A program made the position numbers and the translations under genes. A stretch of DNA of 64,000 nt. Origin: Astrothelium macrocarpum (Eukaryota; Ascomycota; Dothideomycetes; Trypetheliales; Trypetheliaceae). The notes under the pieces are model-generated. The model was given only the letters and a program-made list of their open reading frames with translations. It did not search any database and was not told where the DNA came from. Positions 34,501 through 46,631 of this stretch are shown here, piece by piece. The stretch spans positions 80,712 through 144,711 of the forward strand of contig JAGEMR010000079.1 in the NCBI GenBank assembly GCA_021030915.1, given 5' to 3'. Each line of letters begins with the position of its first letter. The first letter of the stretch is position 1.

Positions 34501-37500
34501 TTCGCCTCAAGTCTTCGCAATTCCTCTCTAGTCCAAATGGCAGGCCTTCGCCAAGCAGCAGTCCAGCTAGAGATCCTTCTCCTCGGCCAGGGGTTTCACG
34601 CTCGGATTTGGCGCTCCACATTCTGGAAATCATTGCGGATTTAGTATGTGACAAAACGACCACATCGACTGCTTTGCGATTCGCCCGCACTGTAACCGTC
34701 AGAGTATGTACCTTTGAAATCGAAACTAAATGCTTCTTTAACATTTTTGCAGTGGACATTACATCTTTTAGCTGAGAGTAATCCTCGAGTCATTGTACTA
34801 GTAGTCAAAATTATAGCTCGCTTATTGATCGCGCACGGCTCTACTTATGTTCGAAAGTTCGGCGACAAGAGTGGCGGTTTCATTATACTCAAGAACCGTT
34901 TAAAGGGATGGTGGAACGTACCAACCCTCTGGACAATCTGTTTCACCATTTTGTTTGGATTTGACGTGAGCTCGATCGATTTCGAGAGGGACTTTGATCT
35001 ATACAACCTTATGGAAACCTTTCTGGCAGATGGCAAGGTCACTGTCAAATATCCTGAAATCTTTCCTGTGATAGCGTCGATGTTGGAGCAAGGCCTTCGT
35101 ACTGTGGTAAAGCAGGAGAGCGAAACTACCAGTCCCTCTAAAGATAGGAGTGGATCGAACCCGCCAACACCTCCGGAACCTATGACACCGCCTCAACGGA
35201 AACGACGGTCCATGTCTTTGATGAATGACATTACAAACGGTGGTTAGTCATGTTGTTATCCTGTGTGGATTTTCCTAACGTCTCGAGGCAGGTAAACAAA
35301 GTTCGCATGAACGTGTCAGCTCTTATGGAGAAGTGCTAAATACAGCGATCCGATTCCTCGCAGACTTACAGACACAGTCACAAACATTCAGCGATTTCAC
35401 GGTGACATCGACCTATATTCAAGAACTTCTCTTTGTGCTTTATCCTGTAATTGTAGGTTCCGACAATGTCAGCGCCAACGAAGAGCTCAAATCCAAGCAC
35501 TCTGTCCTCAATTTTGACGGTCAAGACGTTCCAATTCGGCCACACTCCAAGAACACTCTTCAGCCCTCGCCTATCGTGCGAACTAGTGTGATAGATCCAC
35601 CCCCAAGCCCAAACCAACTTCGAGCGGATCCCTTGCGGCGAGGCTCGTCGTTCATACTGGTCACATCCGATGCTGGAAAGCATTCACCCTCATCTGCGAG
35701 ACTGAACCCCATCATGTCCCCAGATAAAGGGAAGCCAGTATCGCTTAACATTGGCAATTCTATTGTAGAAGGTCTGCTAGAAGTCGTGGTGGCTGTATTC
35801 AAAGGACAGATATTTGAGCGAAAGGAGTTTTCTGGATTCGGATTATTCCTCAAAGTACCTCCAGGTTTTCAAGAGCATCAGGCATATTTTGAATCATATG
35901 TCCTGTTGCACACGATGCGTGATCTCTCTAATACAATCCAGTTGGAGCAAAAGCAACTCTTGGAGCCTCGACTTATTAACAACCTTGCGCGTTATTGTCA
36001 CCATATGGGTGAAGCCGTGTATGAGGGATGGTTCATGAATGGTGCCGAGCCGCTTTTGGACTTTTGCGGCCACTTGATCGATCACCTGCAGCGTCCTGAT
36101 ATTGCACAAGTCAAGAGTGTTAGACTGTGCAGCCAAGCGATTACGATGATTCGAACTGTGTTCTTACGAATCGCACTACTACGTTTGTCTGAGCTTCAAG
36201 AATCAGAGTCCGACGATGACACTGTCTCCTTCCTTCACAAAATGACGTATTGGCAGACGATCCTCTTAGGACCTGAGAATGCTGAGACACATTTTCTACG
36301 ACTCATCTGCTACCTGTTGTATACCAAATTGGTCAGCACTCACTCAAGAGTTCGACTTGCTGCAGCAGATCTTTGGCGCATGCTTCTTGTGCAAAAGCCG
36401 ACTGAAACGGCCTCTATCCTTAATCATGCGTTTATGACAGAGCAGACACCTCTGACTACCGGATTTCTGAAGCTCATGGAAGTTGACAATGAAACATTTC
36501 TGTACTGGATAGACGATCATAGAGAGGAGCTTGATGCCTTGTTTTTCGGCGCAATGTCAAAAGTCTGGGAACAATTTGTGACAGAAGAAAATCGAAAGAC
36601 CGGGGAAACAGCGCGAAGCCGACTGAACAAACGAAGGGAGAAACTGAAGCAATGGGCGACGGAGGAATCTTCAGCTGACGATGTCAGTCATCGTCATGAG
36701 AATGCCACAGGGCACTGGCGTGTCAATATTCATTCTGCGGAGCGTATGAAGCACCAGCGCGCCGTCCAAGATGAACAAGACAATGTCGTATACCTTGCAT
36801 CATGCTACGATAAGTTAGAAAAACTTCTACGGAAACCATGTGGACTACTTGAGGATGATAGGCCACTCAAATGGCAGCTTGACGAGAGCGAAGGTAGAAA
36901 TCGCATGAGAATGCGGGTCATACCAGCCAAGCGTGTGCAGCAAGATGATTATCAGCCAAAACGAAAGGTTTCTGAAAGGTCAAAGGTCAATAAGTTGAAG
37001 CTCGACACGACAGTAGGCAAGAGTTCGTTCGATGCGATCAACGCCACTCCAGGACCACCTTCCCGAGTAAACTCTTACGACCGGCCTCCTAATACTAGAT
37101 TGCAGTCGGAAAATGGCAGTATTAAGGATGTTGAGATACATGAAGAGGATTTTGAGATTGTTGAAGAACCTGCTGAAGATGGCGACAACTTTGAAGATAA
37201 GAACCGAAAGGTGCTGCGGAGCCTTCAGCGTGGAGACGAAGTGCAGCATTTGAGCAATGTCGCACGTATTGTTGGACTCGAGCCTATCGAAGGACTCCTC
37301 ATCATTGGAAAAGACTCCCTCTATCTTATGGACGATCTATTCCAACGTGCCGACGGCGAGGTTATCAGTGTAGCACACGCGTCTGCTGAAGAACGCGATC
37401 CATATCTACAAATGATTGCAGGCCGCGAAACCAAAACACGCAAACCCCAGTCTGCAACCGGGGAGTTGACGATTCGACACTGGAGATGGGAAGAGGCAAT

Positions 37501-39721
37501 CAGTATTTCCAAACGCCGCTTCCTCTTCCGAGATGTTGGAATTGAAATCTTTTTCGCAGACGGACGAAGTTACCTGCTTACTGCTCCCTCTCCTTCAGTC
37601 CGCAATGACCTACATTCTAGACTCGTCACTCGAGCTCCGCATGTCACTTCTTCTGCTCCTTCTCCCTACAGTGAGCATACTTGGAGGCTCGAGTCTCTAA
37701 GAACTCCGGACGACACACCGCAGTCCCTCGGCTCAAGGTTTGCCAACGTCTTCAACGCGGCGGCATCAAATCCTGCAACTCGTAGATGGGTTAAGGGCGA
37801 GATTTCAAATTTCCACTATCTGATGCTTGTCAACACTATGGCTGGAAGAACTTTCAATGACCTTACTCAGTACCCTGTCTTCCCGTGGGTCTTGGCAGAT
37901 TACACGAGTGAAGAGTTGGACCTGTCTAATCCTAAATCTTTCCGCGATCTATCCAAGCCCATGGGCTGTCAGAACCCATCACGCGAGGCGGATTTCAGGG
38001 AGCGATACAAATCATTTGCTGAAATGGGTGGGGATGATGCTCCTCCATTCCACTACGGGACTCATTACTCCTCGGCAATGATTGTCACTTCGTATCTTAT
38101 TCGCCTGCAACCTTTTGTACAGTCGTATTTGCTCCTACAAGGTGGTAGTTTCGACCATGCTGATCGTCTCTTCTACTCTATCGAAAAAGCCTGGACGTCT
38201 GCTTCAAGGGATAATATGAGCGATGTAAGAGAGCTTACACCTGAGTTCTTCTATCTTCCTGAGTTTCTGAGCAATGTAAATGGATTTGATTTCGGCAAAA
38301 GGCAAGGAAGCGATGAGCAAATCAACGATGTCAAACTTCCGCCTTGGGCAAAAGGCGACCCAGAGATCTTTATTGCCAAGCATAGGGAGGCTCTCGAAAG
38401 CCCGTTTGTTAGCCAACATCTTCATCAGTGGATTGATCTTGTCTTTGGCTATAAGCAGCGCGGAGAAGCTGCCCGCGAAGCCACAAATGTCTTTCATCAT
38501 CTTTCTTATCAGGGTGCAAAGGATCTTGATAGCATTGAGGATCCGCTTGAACGAAGGTCTACTATCGGCATCATCCACAACTTTGGACAGACACCATATC
38601 AAGTCTTCCAGCGACAGCATCTCCCACGTGAAGAGACGAGATCAAATCATCATCGACTTGATAATGCAGCAGAGTCCCTGACTAAGCTACCGTTTACTCT
38701 GCTGGAAAGTCAAGAACGAGTGACATCACTCATCTACTCGCAGAAGCAAGATCGCTTGCTATGCTCTGGCGCCTTTCGATTGAATATCCCACCAACACAT
38801 GATCGTTATATGGAATGGGGCTTTGCAGACGACAGTGTTCGATTTTACGAGGCTGGTAGCAGAAAGCTTGTCGGACTTTTTGAACATCTCCATACAACGC
38901 AACTCAGCCACGCGTTGTTCGCTGATTCTCGCACTCTCATTACAGCTGGCAACGATTCCGTCGTTTCTATTTGGACTGTAACGTCGGCAGCCAAACATGT
39001 CGATTTACAACCCAAGACTTCCCTCTTCGGGCACAAGAATCCTGTCACTATTCTTTCAGCCAGTCGGAGTACGAGCACGTTGCTTACTGCCGATACCGGT
39101 GGCTCTGCATATCTGTGGGATCTCAACCGGGAAGAGTTCATCAGGACGCTACGCAATGGGACCCTGGAAGGTGGGGCGGAACGCGTGGAATGTGCAAAGA
39201 TCAACAATGTCACCGGAACAATCGTACTTTGTATCGGGCGTAGGATCTTGCTATATACGCTCAATGGCAAGCTCCTATTGGATCAGGTAGTAGGTGATGC
39301 TGACGAGGACCATATTGCGAGCTGTGCATGGTATGAAGGCGTCGGAAACGAGTGGTTGGAGCGTGAACTGCTGTTCACCGGACACAAGTGGGGAATCGTA
39401 AATGTAAGGATCTGGCATCGAAATCTAATATCCATCCAACAAAGACAACGAGCTAACTTTTCCGATCACAGATTTGGACCAAAGCCGTCGGGCCGGATGG
39501 CAAGTGGCATCTTCAGCTAATCAAACGGCTAGATCAGCATGATCCGCCACCAGATGGCGTTGCCAAATCTGTCGCGGCGGTGAGCTGTATTCTGCCAATG
39601 GCTCAGGCAGTTTATACTGGCGATGAGGATGGCATGGTGGTGAGTTTCCGTTCAGCAAAGCCCCCAATACTTTGAGCTAATCGGTTTCTAGTATGAGTGG
39701 GATTGTGTACAGAGACAATGA
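31565..39721 (+). CDS. BEACH-WD40 domain protein (Bph1/LYST-like)
   Basis: Very large cytoplasmic scaffold of the Beige/BEACH family, linked in other fungi to membrane trafficking and cell-wall integrity. Model: join(31565..34238, 34288..34703, 34753..35242, 35292..39403, 39472..39639, 39692..39721), 2,629 residues, phases consistent. Order: N-terminal armadillo-like region; ConA/LamG-like domain (GYTFTAWIRIDKF, GRWYHIALIHRR); long helical part; PH-like domain (about 37,240-37,640); BEACH domain from RRWVKGEISNFHYLMLVNTMAGRTF with FPWVLADYTSEELDL; C-terminal WD40 repeats (SVVSIWTV, SAYLWDLNREE). The last exon is only 10 codons (YEWDCVQRQ, stop). Its joining is supported by the conserved YTGDEDGMVYEWD. 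No ortholog-specific function can be given. Confidence 0.94.
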
Positions 39722-40323
39722 TGTTACGCCACGGGGAAGATGTAGGTTGAGCAGCAGCAATTTCCAGCATTTTCGGGCGTCATTCCAATCCTATCAAAGA
39801 CGGCAATCATCTTTTAACAAAAGCCAAACCTGCAGCACGCAATATTGTATGTGTATGGAGGAATAAGTAGCACAATCAAGCTTGTCATTGCGTGTGCGGA
39901 GTTAGCCGCGGCATTTTGCTCTGCAATCGGGCTAGTTTTAATAAGCAACCATAAGCTCGCTCTTTTCCTCGGCGTCGATTTCCAACCATTGAGGTCATTG
40001 CTCAGCATCGCATAATGCAAATTTTTTTCTTTATAGGGCCCACCCGGGAGCTATAGGGCTGACCCCACCCTTTGCACCAGGACATGTGGTCTTCCCTTAT
40101 CGGTAGTGTATTTACGATCGCAACGGTCGCTGTCCTGATCACGGCCATTCTTTTCCAAGCCAATATGTCCTCTCTCTACCGAACTGTGATACCCACTTTA
40201 CATCATTCCTTAGCGTATAAAAAGACAGTCCCCTTCATTTCTACACTGAATTCGAAGCTCAATTCATTTACTCTGTCCGCTCCATATCTACATTCATTAT
40301 CCAATCGACCATTCTCCACTACC
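39722..40323. other. Intergenic; promoter of nitroreductase gene
   Basis: The nitroreductase frame stays open upstream to about 40,072, but the segment holds a TATA box (40,216-40,222) and a CT-rich leader. It is therefore treated as promoter and 5' UTR rather than coding. Confidence 0.55.
40216..40222 (+). promoter_or_regulatory. Putative TATA box
   Basis: TATAAAA 102 bp upstream of the chosen nitroreductase ATG, followed by a CT-rich stretch of the kind seen near fungal transcription starts. Confidence 0.5.
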
Positions 40324-41029
40324 ATGGCTTCTCAAAAATCCTTTATTGATGTCGTCAAGGACCGTCGCACCTACTACGCCTTGAATAAAAAGGCACCAAT
40401 CAGCGACGACAAGGTTGTCCAGCTCGTCAACGACGCCATCCTTCACGTCCCCAGTTCCTTCAACTCCCAATCCACTCGTGCTGTCGTCCTCCTCAAAGCA
40501 GAACACGACAAGTTCTGGGACTTTGTCATTGAGGTCCTAAAGCCGTTTTTGCCGGACGAGGAACAAGTCGAAAAGTCCACTCAGCGCATCAACGGCTTCA
40601 GAGCCGCCTACGGCACAGTATGCCACCCTCAATATCCTCTCCCCCTTTCCTTGTTAACCCTCCCTCACCAATCCTGCTCCTAAGCACGAGCACTAACACA
40701 CTATCCAACAGGTCCTCTTCTTCGAAGACCCCGAGCCCATAAAACAATTGCAAACCAATCTACCCATCTACGCCGACAAATTCCCAGGGTGGTCGGAGCA
40801 CACCTCCGCCATGCACCAATTCGTGCTCTGGGCAGGCCTGGAGGCCGAAGGCTTCGGCGCCAACCTGCAACACTACAACCCGCTGGTGGACAACAAGGCG
40901 AAGAGCGAATGGAAGATACCGCTTGAGTGGCAGCTGAAGGCGCAGCTGGTGTTTGGTGGGAGGGCTGGGGAGCCCGGGGAGAAGACGTATAAGCCCTTGG
41001 AAGAGAGAGTGTTTGTGCATGGCAAATGA
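40324..41029 (+). CDS. Nitroreductase family protein (Frm2/Hbn1-like)
   Basis: FMN-dependent NAD(P)H oxidoreductase of the fungal Frm2/Hbn1 type, proposed in yeast to act in lipid signalling and oxidative stress. Model: join(40324..40617, 40712..41029), 203 residues. Hallmarks: FIDVVKDRRTYYALNKKAPI at the N terminus (FMN phosphate-binding Arg), HVPSSFNSQSTRAVVLL, then after a 94-bp intron LFFEDPEPIKQLQ, WAGLEAEGFGANLQHYNP and a C-terminal KTYKPLEERVFVHGK. The start (accATGG) gives the usual family length. An upstream in-frame ATG at 40,165 would add a 53-residue basic leader ending in RPFSTT that could act as a mitochondrial targeting signal, so the start is the uncertain part. Confidence 0.9.
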
Positions 41030-41331
41030 TGGGGACATGGATTATAGAGGGATAGAGGCATTAAGATAGAGGGGTTTACCTAGAACTAGAGGTAGAAGAA
41101 TTAGAGATTTAAATGTAAGAATCTCATACCTAAAGTTTTATGTGTAGGTAAGTTTCGTTTCCAAATCTTGTCATTGCAAACACGTCCTCATACGGAAGGT
41201 AACGATGATTTTTATCGAATCTACCCGAATGGAGTCTGTAGGATATGTACAGGAAGTGTCAGTCTCCTCCAACGCCAACTAATGCATGTATGAAGTCGCT
41301 TCCAAACGCCAATCCGAAGAAGGTATGCAAG
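41030..41331. other. Intergenic between convergent genes
   Basis: 302 bp of 3' flanking sequence. No feature seen. Confidence 0.6.
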
Positions 41332-41928
41332 TTATCCAGCCAGCGGAGCACTCTGGGCAGACTCCTCGTTAGGTGGCAGCTTATGTAGCTCTCGTCCTGG
41401 CTCCATCCCTCCAGGTCGATATTTCGGCTCGATCAGTCCTATCTGTAATGTCCCTTCACATTAGCACGTAGCTCTTCGGAACCGTTGCCAACCCGGCTTG
41501 GATCTCTCCACGACTGGGACAGAACGAGCAACGTACCATAGCCATCAATCGCCATGCAGTATCGCTCGGTTGTGCTCCAACGCCGAGCCAGTATTTTGCT
41601 CGGCTAATATCAAGCTTGATGTCTTTGTATTTCCGTCCTTCTCCAGAAGCGTCTTGTTTAGGGATAGGGTCGTAAGTGCCGAGGACTTCGAGAGGCTTTG
41701 AATTGCGCGCGGTTCTATCGCAAAGATGACATTAGCTTTACAATCACGAAAGAAATTTGCAGGCGGAGAAAAGCGCATTGGCGAGCCAAAAATCGTGAGT
41801 GGAACAAAAATTATTTGAGCAGGTGGACAGAGATGACAGTGTACAACGTACCGCGCATTTGCAACCACAATGTTGTAGAAAGGTTTGTTTCGCCTTCCGA
41901 AGCGTGCAAGTCTTATCCGCACGACCAT
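41332..41928 (-). CDS. MRPS16: Mitochondrial small-subunit ribosomal protein bS16m
   Basis: Component of the mitochondrial ribosome small subunit. Model: complement(join(41332..41442, 41537..41714, 41852..41928)), 121 residues. Exon 1 is MVVRIRLARFGRRNKPFYNI, the nearly invariant bS16 start. Exon 2 continues TARNSKPLEVLGTYDPIPK and ISRAKYWLGVGAQPSDTAWR, both diagnostic. Exon 3 adds a short fungal C-terminal tail. All introns are GT..AG with consistent phases. An in-frame ATG further upstream (42,006) exists, but the family normally starts at MVVRIR. It shares a 355-bp upstream region with the divergent epimerase gene. Confidence 0.95.
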
Positions 41929-42283
41929 GTTGTCATGTAGATTGTGGCTACGGAAGATGCTCTTCAAGATGAAGCGTGAGTTCTTCTGGTAAGCTTGCTT
42001 GGCCAAATCGTTGGCGGCATGGCATCTCTTCCCTAGACGACAACACTTAACCCAACAATATGGTCGACTCGCGTCTCTTTTTTAACATAGACAGGTTGAC
42101 GAGCAGGTCTATCTCCCGTCAAAAGTCATTCACGTAGTTACGCTGGATTCTATAGTTCTGTCTACCTAAATTAAAGACGTTACTGCGGTGATGTAATGTG
42201 TCTCATTGCTTCCCCTCCAGATTGCTCCATCTCTCTCTGTAACTGAGCTTTCGAAGTCCACCTCTCGATTCATGCTATTGAAG
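41929..42283. promoter_or_regulatory. Divergent promoter region (bS16m / NAD(P)H-hydrate epimerase)
   Basis: 355 bp between the starts of two divergent housekeeping genes. No specific motif was assigned. Confidence 0.55.
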
Positions 42284-43288
42284 ATGGCTTTAAGAGTATG
42301 TCTTTGAGCTACGATTAGGAAATAAAATGCCAAATTAATACTCTATAGACGTTGGGCGCGAAGAATGCTGCAACTTTGGATAAAGAATTGATGAGCGATG
42401 GCGCATACTCCATCGATCAACTGATGGAACTTGCCGGCTTGGCCGTGTCACAAGCAGGTACTCTCTCTACGCTTATGGAAGCCCTGCGAGGAGTACTAAC
42501 CATCAATGATAAGTCTACAAGTTCCAGCCTCCTGAAAAAGGTAAACGAGTACTGGTCGCTTGCGGTCCTGGCAACAATGGTAAGACTCAATACTTCAACA
42601 GAAGCGTAGGGCGAAAGCTAATTGTATCGTAGGTGGTGATGGTCTTGTTGCCGCCCGTCATCTCTGGCACTATGGTTACCAACCTACCATGTACTACCCA
42701 AAGCAGAGCAAGAATGAACTCTACCAAGTAATTATCAGCCCAGCCACTCGCCTTTCGAAGCCAGTATCTAACTCGTGACAGCGCCTGTCCAAGCAACTCA
42801 AAGACCTCGATATTCCATTTACTGAAGATTTCGATTCAGCCCTCAAGCAAAGCGACCAAGTGGTAGATTCTATCTTCGGATTCAGCTTCGAAGGCGAAGT
42901 TCGAGAACCTTTCCCAAAAGTCATCGAAGCGCTACGTGACACCAAAGTCCCAGTACTGGCAGTTGATGCTCCATCTTCATGGAACATTGAAAATGGGCCA
43001 CCAGACTCAGGTCCTGGAAAAGGTTTCATGCCGGAAGCGTTGATTAGTCTAACAGCCCCGAAGCCACTGGTCAAATGGTTCAAGGGCAGGCATTTTGTCG
43101 GCGGTCGGTAAGTTCTTGAAATGTTTGCAAAGCGCACGAGAACCGTGATAGCGCTAAGTGGTTCTGAAAAACTAACTGATGCCAGTTTCTTGAGCAAAGC
43201 GGTTGCAGACAAATATGACTTGGACGTCCCTCCGTATCAGGGTATTGACCAAATCGTAGAGGTGCCTACTGATAGCCAGAGGCTGTAA
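42284..43288 (+). CDS. NAD(P)H-hydrate epimerase (YjeF N-domain)
   Basis: Metabolite-repair enzyme that epimerises damaged (hydrated) NADH and NADPH so the partner dehydratase can restore them. Model: join(42284..42295, 42349..42457, 42514..42579, 42633..42727, 42782..43107, 43186..43288), 236 residues, all phases consistent. Motifs: LGAKNAATLDKELMSDGAYSIDQLMELAG at the N terminus (seen in pieces across exons), ACGPGNNGGDGLVAARHL (nucleotide-binding, catalytic Asp in NGGDG), DSIFGFSFEGEVREPF, AVDAPSSWN and LTAPKP, ending HFVGGRFLS. The first exon has four codons; an in-frame ATG 12 nt upstream (42,272) could be used instead. The ortholog of yeast YNL200C and human NAXE. Confidence 0.93.
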
Positions 43289-43846
43289 GACATACCGCGA
43301 AGAGAAACCAAAATCACCATGGCTTGTTGCGCCAGCCAATTAAGTAGGGAAATTTGCTGGAGTGAGTTTGATCTTGTTGCATTGCAGCAAGGGACGAGCA
43401 ACTTGCTCGAAGGCATGACTAGGGCCCATCACAAAATGTGTACCAAAATCTTGAATTGCTGGCGGTCTGGGTGGAAGGTATTAAAAGTCACTGAGTACAG
43501 TCACACTGGCGATTTTTGGCAGTAAAACGGACGAAATAGCCGCAGCATACCGGAACAGACATATCTGTCTAATTGTTGCTGTACGAACCAGAACGTTCCT
43601 TGGCATCAAGCCCACCATATTCCTCGAATAACAGTAGATCCAAACAACGTATAATGGATTCTGGGGGAATAACCAATGTTTGCAAAAGCTACAAGAATTT
43701 AGACTTTGTACAATGAGGATGACCCAGCGGTTAATCTCACGGTGGGCTTCGAGTTCATATGTCAAAACCTCAGTCTTTGATGAGAATCCGCATTATGCCG
43801 ATGAATTTGTCCTCCAACAGCTACCGACCATTACTTCTCCTCATCT
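43289..43846. other. Intergenic between convergent genes
   Basis: 558 bp. A plus-strand frame (43,319-43,525) and overlapping antisense frames show no known motif. Confidence 0.55.
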
Positions 43847-44155
43847 CTACCTCTTTTCGAATAGTATTCCTCGCTGCTGGAAAGTAAGTGTGCCGGTACG
43901 AGACATTCTCAGAATATTTGTTACTTGCATCTTCTTGCCCATGTCGCCGGCCTTTGCTTTACCTTCTAATCGATCGAGTGCCTCTTCAATGTATCCGATA
44001 TGGCCTCTCAGAGTTCCTTCCAGCTCGTCCATGCGGGCTTCATGCTCCTCTAAATTGTATACATGATGGGATCGAAGGTAGATAGTCGATGCAGCAATTC
44101 CTGTCAAGTTGAAGATACCAAAAATGGCTGTAAGATTCCGGAGAATCGAGGACAT
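43847..44155 (-). CDS. Small single-helix membrane protein of unknown function
   Basis: Frame MSSILRNLTAIFGIFNLTGI with a hydrophobic N-terminal segment (possible membrane anchor), followed by an amphipathic, acidic helix-rich region (EEHEARMDELEGTLRGHIGY) and a Lys-rich end. It is 102 residues as one exon. A 48-bp stretch at 43,877-43,924 has GT..AG ends and a plausible branch site and is a multiple of three, so an 86-residue spliced form is equally possible. The arrangement resembles small uncharacterised, possibly mitochondrial, proteins of filamentous ascomycetes. Calling it a gene rests on protein-like composition and a sensible ATG; function unknown. Confidence 0.55.
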   Translation of the reverse strand: MSSILRNLTAIFGIFNLTGIAASTIYLRSHHVYNLEEHEARMDELEGTLRGHIGYIEEALDRLEGKAKAGDMGKKMQVTNILRMSRTGTLTFQQRGILFEKR

Positions 44156-45251
44156 TTGATTAACGAGGGGGCTTTTCTAGCGTAACTGTCCGATCATGGA
44201 AATGAAATTCGTTTAGGTATTAGGAAAAATTAAATTAAAGTAAAGATGATTTTCACTACAATCCAGAGTCTGGACGTCATTAACTCCTCTGCCACATGCG
44301 GAAAACGTCTGTGCGCACTCTCGGATCAGACTCGTGAGGAGCAATGAGCAATCCGCTGCCTCCTCCGTTAGACAACTCCCTTCGCTCGTTCGTACTACTT
44401 GCATCCTACAGCTTTGTTTGCCAGCAGCTTCTTGGTACCTCACAAGCTGCGAATGATTAGAGAAGGGTCATAGATGTGGGCGAGCTGCAGTTCGCCCAGC
44501 CCAAGAAATCACCACTAGTATGTGGTACCATGACACAATTGTGCCATGCCACTGCTTGCCAAAAAAATGTCGTAGGGACTGGGACTGCCTCTTCAAGTGG
44601 AGGGGAAAGGAGGCGCGCAGCGTGCTCGCGCTGTAGCACGCTTCCAAGCTGATGCCCGGGAAACCAGGACAGAACAGATACATTGCCAGCCGATTGAGGA
44701 TGGGGTGAAGAAACGGGAACTTAGTAGCGAGCGAGGTAGGAAGTGAACAGAGAGCGAAGAGTGTAATTTGGTGAATTAATTGAGTTCAAAGCACCAAAGA
44801 GCGTATCCGCCAACGTCATTGAGAGAATGGGTCAAGCCACGCAAACGCCACCAACGCCATGATTTGAGAGGGAGGCAGTCGACAGCGAATTTATTTTTGC
44901 CGCGTTAATTGCTTACTCTGTTCTCCATGATTGTACCCTCAACTCCACCAATAGCATCGAAGGGACCGAAGAAATCAATGGGAGACTACTAGCTTACGGT
45001 GCTACGCGGTGTGACCGGTCTGTGGTATGTCTGCTTGATACTAATGCATTCTTCGATGGATCCACTTACAATGAGTTCCACGAGTTCGCCTGCAACGCTT
45101 CCTATTCATAACAGTTGCACAATTCTTTTAAGGCATCTGACAGTTACGCATGTATCATCATCGTATTATAGAAGGAGTCTCTCCGGTGTCATTGCCGACA
45201 CTATATAAGCTACTGACACTTTGATAATTCCGTTGAGTCTGCTGACTTTCA
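44156..45251. other. Intergenic, no gene recognised
   Basis: 1.1 kb separating two minus-strand genes. Only short frames without motifs. Confidence 0.5.
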
Positions 45252-46631
45252 CTAGGACTCGTTCAGATGGACCTCAATAATTGACAGCAAAGACCCTGGC
45301 GGACTGGTTATCTTGTGAATTTTCAACCGCGGATCGACTTCGGCCAATAGTTGCGCCCACTCCCCAGCATCACGTTCTTTACTGTTGAAGAGTATTTTCA
45401 TGGCAAGATCATAGCCACTGTCTATTGTTAGAATTTCTCTACAACGAATAGAGATGTATCGTACTCACCGAAGGAACTTCTCTTGATGTACCGGAAGACT
45501 GCCAGGATCTGGCAGGCAGATCTCGTTGAGAATTATGATTGACTTTCCTGGTTGCATGGCTGGCACTTGATTCTTTAGAATCTCAATCGATTTGGCATCT
45601 GTCCAGTCATGTAGTATTTGGCGGAAGAAGTATACGTCGGCTCCCTGGACAGGCTGCTTGGTGAAGAAATCGTAGACTTGGAACTGAGGTCGGCGAGCGA
45701 GTGTATCCATGGACGGGGCATTTTCGATCACCTCCGGCAGGTCTTGCGAAATCCATTGCTCAATACCTGGATATCTCTCGAGCGCTTCGATCCCTAGCGT
45801 TCCGTGGGAACCCCCAATGTCGACTACGATTCGGGGAGATTCGTCGCCTGACCAACCCACGTTATCAAGAAGATACTTCGAATTCAAAGCAGGCTGTGAT
45901 CTGGTGAATGTCATAATTGTGGAAAATCGGTCAGTCCGGGCGGAATCACTGCCAATGACATCCCAAAAACCCTGTGGCTGCATTCCATTTGACAGAGCGA
46001 ACCCAGTGTGCTTTTCGTCATCCTGTCCGGGCCACTTCGCCATCGCAGGGACTACCTTAAAGCTCGCAGGCAGCTGCTCATCGCACATATATCCTACTAA
46101 TTGATCGAGGCCAGGAAAGGTGAGGAATAATCGAGAAAGCGCCGTGTGCTTGACGAACTCCTTCCTAGGTTCACAAAATATTCGATGCGTGATCGCAAGG
46201 CGCATGAATCGTCGGAGGTCCGAATGACCCACTCCACACCGTTTGGATAATTCTTCGTAAGAGACTTCTTCATCTAAACCCACATGCTGGGCAATGTTGA
46301 AGTGTTGAATGGCATGCAACGCCATGTGTGGGTCCCCCTGTGGAATTGATTAGAGAGCGCAGACGGTTGTGGGCTTGTAAATGAAGCATACTGGACTGAT
46401 AAATCCTATCATCGTCGGCAGAGGGCCGAGCAACAGGGACCGTAGTTCATCAAGGGTCTCAAGTACTCTCGCACGAGCAGCATCTTGCTTAGGCGGGAGG
46501 TCAAGGACTGGAGGTGAGTCGATGTCAAAGGACGTTGATGGTGTCTTGCTCTCTTCCAGAAATCTACTGATTTCTCCTACGTCGTGCTGGATTCTCTCAG
46601 CAAGCCCAGCAATCAACGGAGAATCGACCAT
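45252..46631 (-). CDS. S-adenosylmethionine-dependent O-methyltransferase (secondary metabolism type)
   Basis: Class I O-methyltransferase of the fungal/plant caffeate-OMT-like family. Model: complement(join(45252..45417, 45469..46337, 46392..46631)), 424 residues; introns are canonical and phases agree. An N-terminal dimerisation/winged-helix part (ISPGDPHMALHAIQHFNIAQ, YEELSKRCGV) precedes the SAM-binding motif VVDIGGSHGTLGIEAL, then QDLPEVIENAP and the catalytic-His region FFRQILHDWTDAKSIEILKN. The C terminus SLLSIIEVHLNES is conserved in type. ATG at 46,631 (MVDSPLIAGLAERIQ) is the first in the open frame. It lies 945 bp divergent from the PTH11-like gene and 3.3 kb from the A-T-TE synthetase, so it is a candidate tailoring enzyme for that pathway; the linkage is inference. 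Confidence 0.93.
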
